Shown here: positions 47,939 to 57,138 of the stretch, in pieces
Layout of the letters: each line of letters starts with the position of its first letter
How positions within the stretch are numbered: position 1 is the first letter of the stretch
Notes under the pieces: generated by a model
Told to the model about the DNA's origin: nothing
The model's database searches: none
The model's input: only the letters and a program-made list of their open reading frames with translations
Assembly (NCBI RefSeq): GCF_004167665.1
Contig: NZ_SEWE01000012.1
Coordinates: 42,104-106,103 of the forward strand
Length of the DNA: 64,000 nucleotides
Direction: 5' to 3'
Origin: Hymenobacter persicinus
GTDB lineage: Bacteria; Bacteroidota; Bacteroidia; Cytophagales; Hymenobacteraceae
Translations under genes and position numbers: made by a program

Positions 47939-48590
47939 ATACTTTTTGTTTGAGCAAGGCAATGCGGCTGGCCACCTGCGCCAGCCAGAAGGCCAGCAGG
48001 GTCCAGCCAATCACGGCGGGGTAAAACACGAGCCGCATGTCGTTGTCGAGGTCGTAGCGGGCGAAGGCCGGGTTGCCGCCCGCGCCGGGGTGGAGCGAGT
48101 CGGTCAGCCGGGGCAGGATGTAGAACAGCGGCATGGCCGTGGCGAAGGCGAAGATGTTGTAGATGGCCGACACCCGGGCCCGCTGCTGCTCGTCGGTGAA
48201 GGAGGAGCGCAACACCAAGTAAGCCCCGTAGATGAGCATGGCAATGGCCGCGCCGTTGAGCTTGGGGTCGTTGGTCCACCACGTGCCCCAGGTGTATTTG
48301 GCCCAGATGCTGCCCGTGGCCAAACCCACGCAGCCCATCAGAATGCCGGTGCGGGCCGCCTCGTGGGAGCGGATATCGAGCTCCACGGAAGGGTTGCGCA
48401 GGTAGCGGACGGAGTACACCACTGAGGCCACCAGGATGAAGGTCATGCCGAACCACATCGGCACGTGGAAATACAGGTTGCGGATGGTTTCATTGAGAAT
48501 GGCCAGCCGCGGTACCGGCATCAGCAGCCCCGCCACCGCCACGTAGAGCAGCAGCACGACCGTCAGCGCCTTCCACCAGTTTTTTTTCAT
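47919..48590 (-). CDS. ccmC: Cytochrome c maturation haem transporter/handling protein CcmC
   Basis: 223 residues from the ATG at 48590 (the frame also allows a TTG at 48599). Six membrane helices, with the tryptophan-rich WWD-family motif KYTWGTWWTNDPKLNGAAI and conserved His in NLYFHVPMWFGM. Loads haem onto CcmE. It lies between ccmB and ccmD; the eight-T run at the start codon region (KKN) is part of the coding frame. Confidence 0.95.
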   Translation of the reverse strand: MKKNWWKALTVVLLLYVAVAGLLMPVPRLAILNETIRNLYFHVPMWFGMTFILVASVVYSVRYLRNPSVELDIRSHEAARTGILMGCVGLATGSIWAKYTWGTWWTNDPKLNGAAIAMLIYGAYLVLRSSFTDEQQRARVSAIYNIFAFATAMPLFYILPRLTDSLHPGAGGNPAFARYDLDNDMRLVFYPAVIGWTLLAFWLAQVASRIALLKQKVYEKQLV

Positions 48591-48618
48591 CGGGTACAAC
48601 TTGAAATATCAGCGCGGC

Positions 48619-49290
48619 TTAGCTGCGCCACAGAAAAGGAAACAGCAGGTACGACACGGCCACCACAATCATGTTCAGGGCCACCAGCGTGAGCAGGGAG
48701 CTGCGGCTGGCTTCCATCTCCAAACCATCCAGGGCATTTTTGGATACTTTAATCAGCAGCAGCAGCATCGGAATCATCAGCGGGAAGCCCAGCACGGCCA
48801 TCAGAGTACTGCTGTTGGTGGCCTTGGCCGCAATGCCCGACACGAGCGTGAGGGTGGTGGCGAAGCCCAGAGCTCCTAGGGCGACGTTGCCCACAAACAG
48901 CAGACTGTTCTGGACGGGGTTGCCGAGCACCATGGCGTACACCCCGAAGCCCACCAGCGCCAAACCCAGCAGCAGCAGGGCGTTGTAGATGATTTTGGCC
49001 AGAATTACGGCCTGGGGCCGTACCAGCGTGTAGTAGTAGAGCAGCCGGCCCCGACTTTCCTGCAAAAAGCCCTTGGCTACGGCATTCACGGCCGTGAAGA
49101 GCAGGATAATCCAGAACAGCGCATTCCAGGCCGGGACGGGCAATTCACCACCGCGCAGGGCAAAGCTCAGGTAGCAGACGAACACCGTGCTGCCCACGTA
49201 GAGCAGCATGCCGTTGAGGGCCGCGCGCTGCCGCCATTCCAGGCGGAAGTCCTTCTGAATCAAATACCAAATCTCGCGGAAGAGCAGCAC
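48619..49290 (-). CDS. ccmB: Haem exporter/CcmE-release permease CcmB
   Basis: 223 residues if started at the GTG at 49290. Bacteroidota CcmB begins close to REIWYLIQKDFRLEWRQRAALNG, and a perfect -7 element (49317-49324) lies only 26 bases upstream, inside the longer open frame that starts with a TTG at 49350; both points favour the GTG. Six membrane helices; the SGIAAKATNSSTLMAVLGFPLMIPMLLLL segment is characteristic. Permease partner of the ATPase CcmA, which is not in this window. First gene of ccmB-C-D-E-F. Confidence 0.9.
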   Translation of the reverse strand: MLLFREIWYLIQKDFRLEWRQRAALNGMLLYVGSTVFVCYLSFALRGGELPVPAWNALFWIILLFTAVNAVAKGFLQESRGRLLYYYTLVRPQAVILAKIIYNALLLLGLALVGFGVYAMVLGNPVQNSLLFVGNVALGALGFATTLTLVSGIAAKATNSSTLMAVLGFPLMIPMLLLLIKVSKNALDGLEMEASRSSLLTLVALNMIVVAVSYLLFPFLWRS

Positions 49291-49316
49291 AGCAGCGCAA
49301 TTGGTGAACAAGGCCG

Positions 49317-49324
49317 CAAAGATA
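49317..49324 (-). promoter_or_regulatory. -7 element of the ccmB-F operon
   Basis: Minus strand TATCTTTG, exact TAnnTTTG, 26 bases upstream of the GTG at 49290. Supports the shorter CcmB start. Confidence 0.5.
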
Positions 49325-49401
49325 CAACCCAACTCCCGGATGGGCTGCACTGCCCGTCATTATTCCACAGTCCGCGCCGCCCCTGCTTACCCTATTCATG
49401 C

Positions 49402-49434
49402 AAAAAGCCCGACACGCTGCGTGCCGGGCCTTTT
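49402..49434. terminator. Terminator downstream of the beta-helix protein
   Basis: AAAAGCCCG-a-CACG-ctg-CGTG-c-CGGGC then CTTTT: a 9-bp stem with one internal mismatch; A- and T-runs on both sides. Confidence 0.85.
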
Positions 49435-49459
49435 ATAGGCTTTTCAGGATGTAATTGCG

Positions 49460-50980
49460 CTAGCGGGCCACCACAAACTTACCGGTAGCCACCGCCCGGT
49501 CTTGGGTGAGGCGGTAGGTGTAGAGGCCGGGGGCCAGGCCGGCCACCGACCAAGTGAAGCGGCCCTGTACGGGCTGCACCGGCTGGACGGCCACCACCCG
49601 GCCCGTCAGGTCCAGCACCTGCAGGGTTACGGCCTGGGCAGTAGCGGGCAGTTCAAACGTGAGCTGGGAGGCCACCGGGTTGGGGTACGCGGCGGCTGCC
49701 AGCGGCTGCGCCGCCGCCGTGCGCGTCACGACCGGCGTGAGGAAAGGCTGGAAGTCGACCAGGCCCAGGGCGGCGTTGTCGGGTTGGTGGTAGATGTGGG
49801 TTTCGATAACGGCGGCCGAGGTAGAGCCCCAGTTGTTATTTTCGGCGCTGAAGGCGTCCGGGGTGTTGTTGTAGAAGTCGTAGACCTGCCCGCCGTTGCC
49901 GTTGCCGGTCAGCGTGTTGCGGCCCACGTCGGTGGAGTCAGTGCTGGCCAGGTTGCCGAAGCTCACCCGCGGGCCGGGCGAGGCCGCCGCCGAGCGCAGC
50001 ATGGTCACGCCGTAGAGGTTGCCGCGGATAATATTGCGCGACACCACCCCGGTCTGAGTCTGGCCGCCCTGGAAGTTCAGGCCGCTGCCGCCGGTCTGGG
50101 CGTTGGGGTTGATGTTGTTGTTTTCCACCACGTTCTGGGTGATGAAGCTGTTGATGCTGCTGCCGATAATGGCAATGCCGTAGCGGTTGTTGCGAATCAC
50201 GTTGCGCCGGATCTGCACCTGTGTCACGGCCGAGCTGCCCAGCAGGTTCGACACGCTCACGCCCCCGGCCATGTCGTAGCGGCCCACCACCACGTTGCCC
50301 TGGATGATGATGGGCGTCGGGCCACCCACGCCGAGGTTGATTTGGGGGTAGTTGGCATTTTCGGTGTCGTTAAAGGCAAACAGGTTGTTGCGAATGATAG
50401 GCGAGGTAGGTCGGTTGGCCGGGCTCAGAATGGCCGAGCGGGCATTGCCGTAGAGGCGGCAGTTGGTGATGCTCGGCGTGCCCCCCGACAGGTTGATGGC
50501 CCCGCTGTTAGTCGACTTGGTGCCGATGCGCGACACCTGGTAGCGCACCACGCAGCTGTCCAGGATCAGGCTGGCGTCCACGACCTTGATGCCGCCGCCG
50601 TACTCGACCACCGTCCGGCGCAGGCGGGAGCCGTTGCTGGTGGCCGAAAACCAGAAGCTGTGAAACGGATTGGCCGGGTCAATGGCGGTTACTTTCACCG
50701 AGTCGCGCGGGTGCACCAGCAGCACGCCGTCGACGTAGAACAAGGCCAGCGAGGCCATGCGAATGGTGGCGTTGGTGCTGATGTCGAGCGTGTCGGTGGC
50801 GGCCAGCCGAATCGTGTCGTTGACCTGGAACACGCCGGCCCCGCCGGTGACGTAGCCCCCGGAGGCGGCGGCCAGCTGGGTCAGGTTCCAGTGGCGGCCG
50901 GTGCCGGGCGTCTGATACTGGGCGTAGCCGGGGCGCAGGCCGGCAGCGAGGAGCAGCAACAGGAGGAGAAGTTTTTTCAT
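49460..50980 (-). CDS. Secreted parallel beta-helix protein with T9SS sorting domain
   Basis: 506 residues. Signal peptide (MKKLLLLLLLLAAGLRPGYAQ), then a right-handed beta-helix with NN-rich turns (IIRNNLFAFND, QIRRNVIRNNRYGIAII, ITQNVVENNNIN, VVSRNIIRGNLYGV), typical of pectate-lyase-like repeats (PbH1), and a T9SS type A sorting domain at the end (AYPNPVASQLTFEL ... LAPGLYTYRLTQD). No catalytic residues are evident, so it may bind rather than cut polysaccharide. Exported through the T9SS encoded partly in this window. Confidence 0.9.
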   Translation of the reverse strand: MKKLLLLLLLLAAGLRPGYAQYQTPGTGRHWNLTQLAAASGGYVTGGAGVFQVNDTIRLAATDTLDISTNATIRMASLALFYVDGVLLVHPRDSVKVTAIDPANPFHSFWFSATSNGSRLRRTVVEYGGGIKVVDASLILDSCVVRYQVSRIGTKSTNSGAINLSGGTPSITNCRLYGNARSAILSPANRPTSPIIRNNLFAFNDTENANYPQINLGVGGPTPIIIQGNVVVGRYDMAGGVSVSNLLGSSAVTQVQIRRNVIRNNRYGIAIIGSSINSFITQNVVENNNINPNAQTGGSGLNFQGGQTQTGVVSRNIIRGNLYGVTMLRSAAASPGPRVSFGNLASTDSTDVGRNTLTGNGNGGQVYDFYNNTPDAFSAENNNWGSTSAAVIETHIYHQPDNAALGLVDFQPFLTPVVTRTAAAQPLAAAAYPNPVASQLTFELPATAQAVTLQVLDLTGRVVAVQPVQPVQGRFTWSVAGLAPGLYTYRLTQDRAVATGKFVVAR

Positions 50981-51034
50981 AGCAAAGCAGGTGGAGTGGA
51001 AAGCTGAAGCCTGGGAAAGGTATTGCTAAAAATA

Positions 51035-51068
51035 CAAAAAAGCCGCCCAGGCTGTCCCGGGCGGCTTT
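51035..51068. terminator. Terminator downstream of the propeller/barrel fusion
   Basis: AAGCCGCCC / GGGCGGCTT (9 bp) with AAAAAA on the left, i.e. a T-run on the minus strand, 26 bases after the stop. Confidence 0.85.
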
Positions 51069-51093
51069 GCTGAGCGTGGGCGGAGCTTCTGAC

Positions 51094-54000
51094 CTAGAAG
51101 TCGTAGCCCAGGGTGAAGTAGAATTTGGGGCCCTTCTCCACGTAGTCTTCCTGGCCCCAGGCCACGTCGGCCTTGCCGTAGAAGCCCAGCAGGGTGGTGC
51201 GCAACCCGAAGCCATAGCCCAGCAGCATAGGGTTGCGGAAGTTGACGACCGTGGCGCTGAAGGCGTTGCCGTTGCCGCCGGTAATCTGGGTGTTGAAGGA
51301 GTTGTTCTCGTTGAACGGGTTCGGACCCGAGTAGGCCGAGCCAGCGTCGCCGAAGGCCGTGAGCTGCAGGTTGCGGAAGAAGCCCGAGTAAATCGGCTTG
51401 CGCGACAGGTACTGCACGATGGGCACGCGCAGCTCAGAGTTGAACAGCACGTATTTCGGGCCCGTGCGCTTGCTGTAGTTGAAGCCCCGCAGGTTGGTCA
51501 CAAACTGCTGGTAGAACATCTGCGTGGGGTCGGCCGGGAGCTGGTAGCCGTCCTCGTAGCGGGCGTTGAGCCAGTTGTCCATGCCGCCGAGGCGGAAAGT
51601 CTGGCTGGCGTCGCCGAAGAACTGCCCGTAGCTGGCGCGGTTGGCCCACACAATCTGGCGGTGCAGCTTCTGGTAATGACGGATGTCGACGTAGAGCTTG
51701 CCAAAGTTCTGGTGGCCCTCATCGAGGTTGTTGAGCTTGAGCATCCCGATTTTCATGCGGGTGCCCTCCATCATGTTCACCCCGGTGGCAATGGCGTTGT
51801 CGAACACGATTTCGCCGCTCACACCCGCGTAGTTGCGGTTTACGTCGAAGGTATTGGTAAACTCGTCGAGCACCGTGCGCGACACGTTCACAAACCGCGG
51901 CCCGCCGCGCACGCTCAGGTTGTGGGTGAGCGGGTAGGCAATGGTGGGCGACACCTCGTGCCGGCCGAAGCGCAGGCGGAAGCCGCCGTCGGTGGTGAAG
52001 AAGTAGGCCTGCTTCTGGTAGCCGATGCTCCAGTCGTAGCGGTGCACCAGGTTGGTATACTGGGCCGTGATGTTGCTGGTGCGCAGGTCGGTGAGGGCGA
52101 AGATGCCCGCCTGGATCCGGTGATTCTCAAACAGGTCCGACATATTGGCCTGGGCCACAATGCCCACGCCCAGAATCGGGTCGGCCGCCAACGACGACAC
52201 CACGTTGTCGACGCTGAAGCGGTTGTCGTACCGATACGGGCCGCTGATGCTCGACGCATCGGCCGGCGGGGTGGTCGGCAGCGCCACTACCGTTGCGCTA
52301 CGCTTGCGCTTGGGCGCCGTCCGGGTGGGCGTGTCTTCCTCGAACTGGTAGTCGTTGGTGTTGATGGAGCCGTCGTTTTTGTCCGAGTTCCGGGCCGGGG
52401 CATTGTCGGTCGGCTCCCCGGTTACGGCCGGCGCGGGCTTGGGCGCCGCGGGCTTCGCCGGAGCCTTTGAGCGGTCTTCCAGGGTCTCCTGCCGGGCGGT
52501 CTTGTAGAGCGTCACGTTTTCGGGCAGGGTGTAAGTCGGATACAGATACACGAAGCTGCGGGCCCGGTCGGCGGCCACGAAGCCCAGCGCCCCGGTAGCC
52601 GCGTTGTAATCGTAGTCGTTGATGTTTTGCAGAAACGTGCTGACGGGCGTGCTCTGCTTGGTGCGCAGGGAATACTTGTAGAGGCTGCGCACCCCGCTTT
52701 CCTCGCCCAGGTACAGCACTTCCTCATCCGACAGCACCCGGGGACGGCCTTCGTTGGAAATGGTGCTGACCAGCGTTTCCACGGGCTGGGCGCGGCCGTC
52801 GAGGTGGTAGATGAACAGGTCGTAGTTGTTGACCACATTGGCAAAGTTGCCCTTGGCCGTGCCGGCCGAGTCGAGCCAGCGGTTGGAGCTGAACACGATG
52901 CCGCCGCCCCCGGGCAGGAAAGCAGGCTCCACGTCGTCGAACACGTCGTTGGTAAGCTTTTCGGGCGTGCGGCTGCCGGCCCGCAGCAGGTATAGGTCAT
53001 TTTGCCCGTTGCGCACCCCGCTAAATACCAACGACTTGCCATCGGGCGAGTAGCTCAAGTCCAGGATTTGCGAAAACGGCTTGAAGATGGTGGAGGCGCC
53101 CCGGTTGAAAATGGCGTCGACGACCTGCGAAATCATGTTGGTGGGCCCGCCACTGGCGTCGCGCAGGTGCAGGCTCATGAATCCCTTGTATTCCTCGGCC
53201 ACGGCTACCTGCCCGTTGCTACGCCAGGCCAGGGCCGGCAGGCGGGTTTCTACCTGCTGATCCGGGGTTTTGTAACCGCCCCGGTGAATGGTGTGCCGCT
53301 TCGAGCCGTCGCGGTTGGCCACCACAACGCGGTAGCGGCCCCGCTCGTTGCTCACGTAGGCCAAGCGCGCCCCATTCGGGCTCAGCACCGGCTGCGAGTA
53401 CAGAATGCCCTTGCGGTTGTGCCGCACCAGGGCGCGGTTTTCCTCGGGCAGCACGTAGGCCGTCTGGGGCTGGGCGTTCAGCTGGCGGTAATAGGCCAGC
53501 CAATCCTTCAGAAACACCTTGTAGGGCACGTTCAGCGAACTGCTGATGCCCACTTCCACGTCGCGGGTGATGCGCGTCAGGTTGAGGATATTCTGGATGG
53601 TGGTGTAGCCGTAGCGCTCCGCAATGTAGTTCCACAAACTCTGGCCGGCCAGCTGCGGATTGCGCAGAAAGAACTGGGAAGCCTTGTTGCTTTCCTCCTT
53701 CTGCACCATGTCGCGCATGTAGTTGTCCATTTCCACGCTCCAGCCCTCGGCCGTGTAGGCGGAGGCCCCACTGATAAACCACTCGGGCAGCTGGAGCAGG
53801 TAGCTGCTCTGGATGACTTCCTTCAGCGAGCCGCCGTACATCATGTCGTTGAGCAGCACGCGGGTAATCTGGGCGCTCAGGTCGCGCTTAAACACGGTTT
53901 GCTGGCCCTGGAAGGCAATCTGCACCTTGCTCATGCGCACCAGCGAGGTTTCGCCGCCGGTCTGGTACTTGTCCGCGTCGAGGCCCACGTTGCTCTGCCG

Positions 54001-54324
54001 CAGGTCGCCCACGGAGTTGTAGAGCATGATGGTGGTTTTCGAGTACGGGTAGTAGCCAATCAGGGACGTGACGCGCTGCAGCTCCTTTTCGGCGTACTCC
54101 GCCGCCCGCCGCGCCGTGGTTTCGCCCCCGGCGTAGTAGTAGAAGTTGAAGTTCTGGGTGCTGAGCATCTGCCAGTCGAAGTCCTTGTACTGAATGCGGA
54201 CCCGGCCGAACGGCTCCTGGGCCGACTGAGCCCGGGCCGTTTGGGGCAGCAGGCCGGCCAGCAGCAGGGCCGGTAGGGCCAGCTGCCGCAGGCGGCGCGT
54301 CAGAAGTAAGGATACGTGCTCCAT
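51094..54324 (-). CDS. Peptidase-MA-like / TolB beta-propeller / Omp85 barrel fusion protein
   Basis: 1076 residues from the ATG at 54324. Signal peptide; residues of about 35-300 resemble a peptidase-MA-like domain (TQNFNFYYYAGGETTARRAAEYAEKELQRV ... LPEWFISGASAYTAEGW), but the usual zinc HExxH is missing, QITRVLLNDMMYGG standing in its place; about 310-570 are TolB/PD40 propeller blades (SPNGARLAYVSNERGRYRV, SPDGKSLVFSGVRNGQNDLY, GGGGIVFSSNRWLD); a Pro/Ala/Thr linker with charged stretches (about 620-700); and a C-terminal Omp85-like barrel ending YFTLGYDF. An outer-membrane protein with a large N-terminal, probably periplasmic, receptor part. Function unknown. Confidence 0.85.
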   Translation of the reverse strand: MEHVSLLLTRRLRQLALPALLLAGLLPQTARAQSAQEPFGRVRIQYKDFDWQMLSTQNFNFYYYAGGETTARRAAEYAEKELQRVTSLIGYYPYSKTTIMLYNSVGDLRQSNVGLDADKYQTGGETSLVRMSKVQIAFQGQQTVFKRDLSAQITRVLLNDMMYGGSLKEVIQSSYLLQLPEWFISGASAYTAEGWSVEMDNYMRDMVQKEESNKASQFFLRNPQLAGQSLWNYIAERYGYTTIQNILNLTRITRDVEVGISSSLNVPYKVFLKDWLAYYRQLNAQPQTAYVLPEENRALVRHNRKGILYSQPVLSPNGARLAYVSNERGRYRVVVANRDGSKRHTIHRGGYKTPDQQVETRLPALAWRSNGQVAVAEEYKGFMSLHLRDASGGPTNMISQVVDAIFNRGASTIFKPFSQILDLSYSPDGKSLVFSGVRNGQNDLYLLRAGSRTPEKLTNDVFDDVEPAFLPGGGGIVFSSNRWLDSAGTAKGNFANVVNNYDLFIYHLDGRAQPVETLVSTISNEGRPRVLSDEEVLYLGEESGVRSLYKYSLRTKQSTPVSTFLQNINDYDYNAATGALGFVAADRARSFVYLYPTYTLPENVTLYKTARQETLEDRSKAPAKPAAPKPAPAVTGEPTDNAPARNSDKNDGSINTNDYQFEEDTPTRTAPKRKRSATVVALPTTPPADASSISGPYRYDNRFSVDNVVSSLAADPILGVGIVAQANMSDLFENHRIQAGIFALTDLRTSNITAQYTNLVHRYDWSIGYQKQAYFFTTDGGFRLRFGRHEVSPTIAYPLTHNLSVRGGPRFVNVSRTVLDEFTNTFDVNRNYAGVSGEIVFDNAIATGVNMMEGTRMKIGMLKLNNLDEGHQNFGKLYVDIRHYQKLHRQIVWANRASYGQFFGDASQTFRLGGMDNWLNARYEDGYQLPADPTQMFYQQFVTNLRGFNYSKRTGPKYVLFNSELRVPIVQYLSRKPIYSGFFRNLQLTAFGDAGSAYSGPNPFNENNSFNTQITGGNGNAFSATVVNFRNPMLLGYGFGLRTTLLGFYGKADVAWGQEDYVEKGPKFYFTLGYDF

Positions 54325-54348
54325 AGAAAAGGCCAAAAGCAGGGAAAA

Positions 54349-55443
54349 TCAGAGAGAACTACCGGCCAGCGCACGACCAGCTACATATAACGCATAATAC
54401 CGCAGAATATTGACTTCGGGCCACAATTCCGCCGTGCCTTCCAGCGCGTCGGCCAGGTGCGCTGCCAGCCGGGGAGCCAGCATCACCCCCGTGGACCCAA
54501 ATCCGTTGCAGACGCTCACCGCGGGCAGCTCCGGATGGGTGCCGAGCAGGGGCTTCCGGTCGCGCACCGCGGGCCGCACCCCGGCCCACTGCCCGGTTAC
54601 CGTAAACGGCAAATCGGTGAGGGCGGCCAGGCGCTGGCTGAGCTCGGTGCGGGCCTCCTCGGTGGTACCGGCGGCAAAAGGCGGCCAGCGGTAGGTGGCG
54701 CCCACCTTGAACCGGCCTTCTCCCAGCGGCACCACGTAGGCGCCCTTGTTGAGCACCTGCGCTTCCGACAACCCGTTGCACTGCACTTCCAGCACCTCAC
54801 CCTGGTTGGGCGTGATGGGAAGCCACTTAAAATAAGGATTCTGCACGGCGGCGCTGCCTTCGCAAAACACGACGCGGCTCGCGCCCACGTCGCCCGCGTA
54901 CGTGACGCCAGCCGGGCTGACAACAAGCTGCCGCGGGTCAAAAGTTTCGTGCCGCAGCCACCCGTTTTGGCGGCCTTCGGCGGCCAGGGCGGCCAGCACT
55001 TCCTTCACCGCCACGTACCCGCCGCCGCGCACCCAGACGCCCCCGAAATCTTGGCGGACGCCGGCGGGCGGGGCTTCCCGCGGATTAATTTCTTCCACGT
55101 AGTGTTGCCAGGGATGGTCGGCGCTGCGGGCCAGCATCGTGTTTTGCTCGGCCACCGACGAGAACAGCTTCAGAATGGGCGCTTCAAACAAAAACTGCTG
55201 CTGAAAGCGCTCCTCCAGCTCCCGGTAAAACGCCCGGGCCGCGGGCAGCAGCTCATCGGCCCGCCAGGCCAGGGCAAAGCGCTTGCCGGCCACCGGGTTC
55301 ATCAGGCCCGCCGCCACGTTGGAGGCCGAGTGCGGGTTGGGCGCGTCGAGCACCAGCACCCGCCGGCCCCGCCGCCGCAGTTCGTAGGCCAGCGTGGCGC
55401 CGGCAATGCCGTGCCCGACAATCAGGTAATCGTAAGTGGTCAT
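54349..55443 (-). CDS. FAD-dependent oxidoreductase (DAO family)
   Basis: 364 residues from the ATG at 55443 (MTTYDYLIVGHGIAGATLAYEL). The dinucleotide-binding motif is VGHGIAGATLA with a following VLVLDAPNPHSASNVAAGLMNPVAGKR; the C-terminal FAD contact is NGFGSTGVMLAPRLAAHLA and the barrel has GVRPAVRDRKPLLG. The family covers D-amino-acid and glycine oxidases. The frame is open far upstream, but those residues are not family-like. Starts 211 bases from the divergent MBL gene. Confidence 0.9.
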   Translation of the reverse strand: MTTYDYLIVGHGIAGATLAYELRRRGRRVLVLDAPNPHSASNVAAGLMNPVAGKRFALAWRADELLPAARAFYRELEERFQQQFLFEAPILKLFSSVAEQNTMLARSADHPWQHYVEEINPREAPPAGVRQDFGGVWVRGGGYVAVKEVLAALAAEGRQNGWLRHETFDPRQLVVSPAGVTYAGDVGASRVVFCEGSAAVQNPYFKWLPITPNQGEVLEVQCNGLSEAQVLNKGAYVVPLGEGRFKVGATYRWPPFAAGTTEEARTELSQRLAALTDLPFTVTGQWAGVRPAVRDRKPLLGTHPELPAVSVCNGFGSTGVMLAPRLAAHLADALEGTAELWPEVNILRYYALYVAGRALAGSSL

Positions 55444-55653
55444 GTGGCGGGCAAGGTAAGAGGAAAAGCAGAGTCGGGCCGGGGCCGGACGAGCCGCCGC
55501 GCCGCCGAGCCGGTCCTGGCGGCCCCGGAAAAATGGTCGTCTGGGCCGGTATCCTTCCCTACTACCCGCGCGGGGCCACGTATGTTCACGGCAAGACTCG
55601 TAACTTACCCACCCATTCTGACCGGCGCCCGCCGGCCCCATTTTATCTGCTGC

Positions 55654-56301
55654 ATGACCGTTTCTGGGTTTACTTTCAACGCCTTTTCCGAAAACACCTA
55701 CCTGCTCCACGACGCCACCGGCCAGTGCGTAGTCGTGGACCCCGGCTGCTACGACCGCGCCGAGCAGGAAGCCCTCCGCCAGTTTGTGGCCGACCAGGGC
55801 CTGCAGGTGGTGCTGTTGGTCAATACCCATTGTCATATTGACCACGTTTTCGGCAATCAGTTTATTCTCGACACCTATAAAGTGCCGTTCCTGATTCACG
55901 AGGCCGACCTGGGCACGCTGCGCGCCGTGCCGGCCTACGCGCCCAGCTACGGCTTTGCGCACTACTCCCCCGCCGAGCCCACGGGTTTTCTGACGCCCGG
56001 CGAGCCGGTCCGCTTCGGCGACACCGAGCTTGAAGTACGCTTTGCCCCCGGCCACGCCCCCGGCCACGTGGTATTCTACCACGAGCCCACCCAGACCGTT
56101 ATCGGCGGCGACGTGCTATTCCAGGGCAGCATCGGCCGTACTGACTTGCCCGGCGGCGACCACGCCACGCTCATCAGCAGCATCCGCACCCAGCTGCTCA
56201 CCCTGCCCGACGCCGTGACGGTGTACCCCGGCCACGGCCCCGCAACCACCATTGGCGCCGAGCGGCGCACAACCCCTTTCTGCGCTAGGCGCGTCCGTTA
56301 G
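55654..56301 (+). CDS. MBL-fold metallo-hydrolase (glyoxalase II-like)
   Basis: 215 residues from the ATG at 55654; a far longer open frame upstream is an artefact of opposite-strand codons. Binuclear metal motif NTHCHIDH (His59, His61, Asp63, His64), third-metal-ligand HAPGHV, Asp in GGDVLFQGSIGRTDLPGG and final His in PGHGPATTIGAERR. Family members hydrolyse thioesters such as S-lactoylglutathione or related compounds. Only 8 bases separate it from pssA, so the two are co-transcribed. Confidence 0.92.
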   Translation: MTVSGFTFNAFSENTYLLHDATGQCVVVDPGCYDRAEQEALRQFVADQGLQVVLLVNTHCHIDHVFGNQFILDTYKVPFLIHEADLGTLRAVPAYAPSYGFAHYSPAEPTGFLTPGEPVRFGDTELEVRFAPGHAPGHVVFYHEPTQTVIGGDVLFQGSIGRTDLPGGDHATLISSIRTQLLTLPDAVTVYPGHGPATTIGAERRTTPFCARRVR

Positions 56302-56309
56302 CTTCCTAC

Positions 56310-56999
56310 ATGAAGAATCATCTTCCCAACGCCGTTACCTGTCTGAATCTGTTTGCGGGCTGCTTGGCTTTGTGCAACGTATTTGCCGGCCACCTCGAAA
56401 CCGCTGCTTACCTGGTGGGCTTAGCCGCCGCCTTCGACTTTGCCGACGGCCTGCTGGCCCGGGCCCTGCACGCCTCCTCCCCCATCGGCAAGGACCTGGA
56501 CTCCCTGGCCGACATGGTTTCGTTCGGGGTGGTGCCGGGTGCTATTCTCTACCACCTGCTGGGCCAGTCCACGGCCGGGATGCCGACCTGGCTGCCGTAC
56601 GCGGCGTTTATTGTGACGGTATTTTCGGCCCTGCGCCTGGCCAAGTTCAACAACGACACCCGGCAGACCGACTCGTTTATCGGCTTGCCTACGCCGGCCT
56701 GCACCCTGGTGGTGGCGTCGCTGCCGCTGATTCTGGCCCACGACACGTTCAACCTGACCTCGGCCATTCTGAATCCCTGGGTGCTGCTGGGCCTCACGCT
56801 GCTGCTGTCGGGGCTGCTGGTGGCGGAAATCCCGCTCTTCGCCCTGAAGTTTAAAAACCTGTCGTGGACCGACAACTCCCTGCGCTTCGTATTTCTGCTG
56901 TTGGCCGTGGCGCTGCTGCTGGTACTGGGAGCCGCGGCCATCCCGCTCATCGTGTTGCTGTACGTGCTGCTGTCGGTGGTGCGTCCTGCTTTTGGCTAA
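56310..56999 (+). CDS. pssA: CDP-diacylglycerol--serine O-phosphatidyltransferase
   Basis: 229 residues, about seven or eight membrane helices. The CDP-alcohol phosphotransferase signature is perfect: Asp43-x2-Asp46-Gly47-x2-Ala50-Arg51-x8-Gly60-x3-Asp64-x3-Asp68. Makes phosphatidylserine, precursor of phosphatidylethanolamine. Starts NHLPNAVTCLNLFAGCLALC, typical of PssA type II. Partner decarboxylase not in window. Confidence 0.95.
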   Translation: MKNHLPNAVTCLNLFAGCLALCNVFAGHLETAAYLVGLAAAFDFADGLLARALHASSPIGKDLDSLADMVSFGVVPGAILYHLLGQSTAGMPTWLPYAAFIVTVFSALRLAKFNNDTRQTDSFIGLPTPACTLVVASLPLILAHDTFNLTSAILNPWVLLGLTLLLSGLLVAEIPLFALKFKNLSWTDNSLRFVFLLLAVALLLVLGAAAIPLIVLLYVLLSVVRPAFG

Positions 57000-57138
57000 T
57001 CTTTTGAATAGAAAGTCCACAATATTTCCCCGTTTCGGTAGTTAAGTACCCGGCCGGCAGGTGAACCGCTTCCGGCGCCTGCGTGTTGCAGAGCCACTGT
57101 TCCCCTTCCTTCCGTCCAACGGCAACGAAATCAACTCT

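Noticed and set aside
54457..55653. Very long N-terminal extension of the MBL hydrolase frame
   Set aside because: The extension is antisense to the DAO oxidase gene; the MBL family begins at the ATG at 55654.
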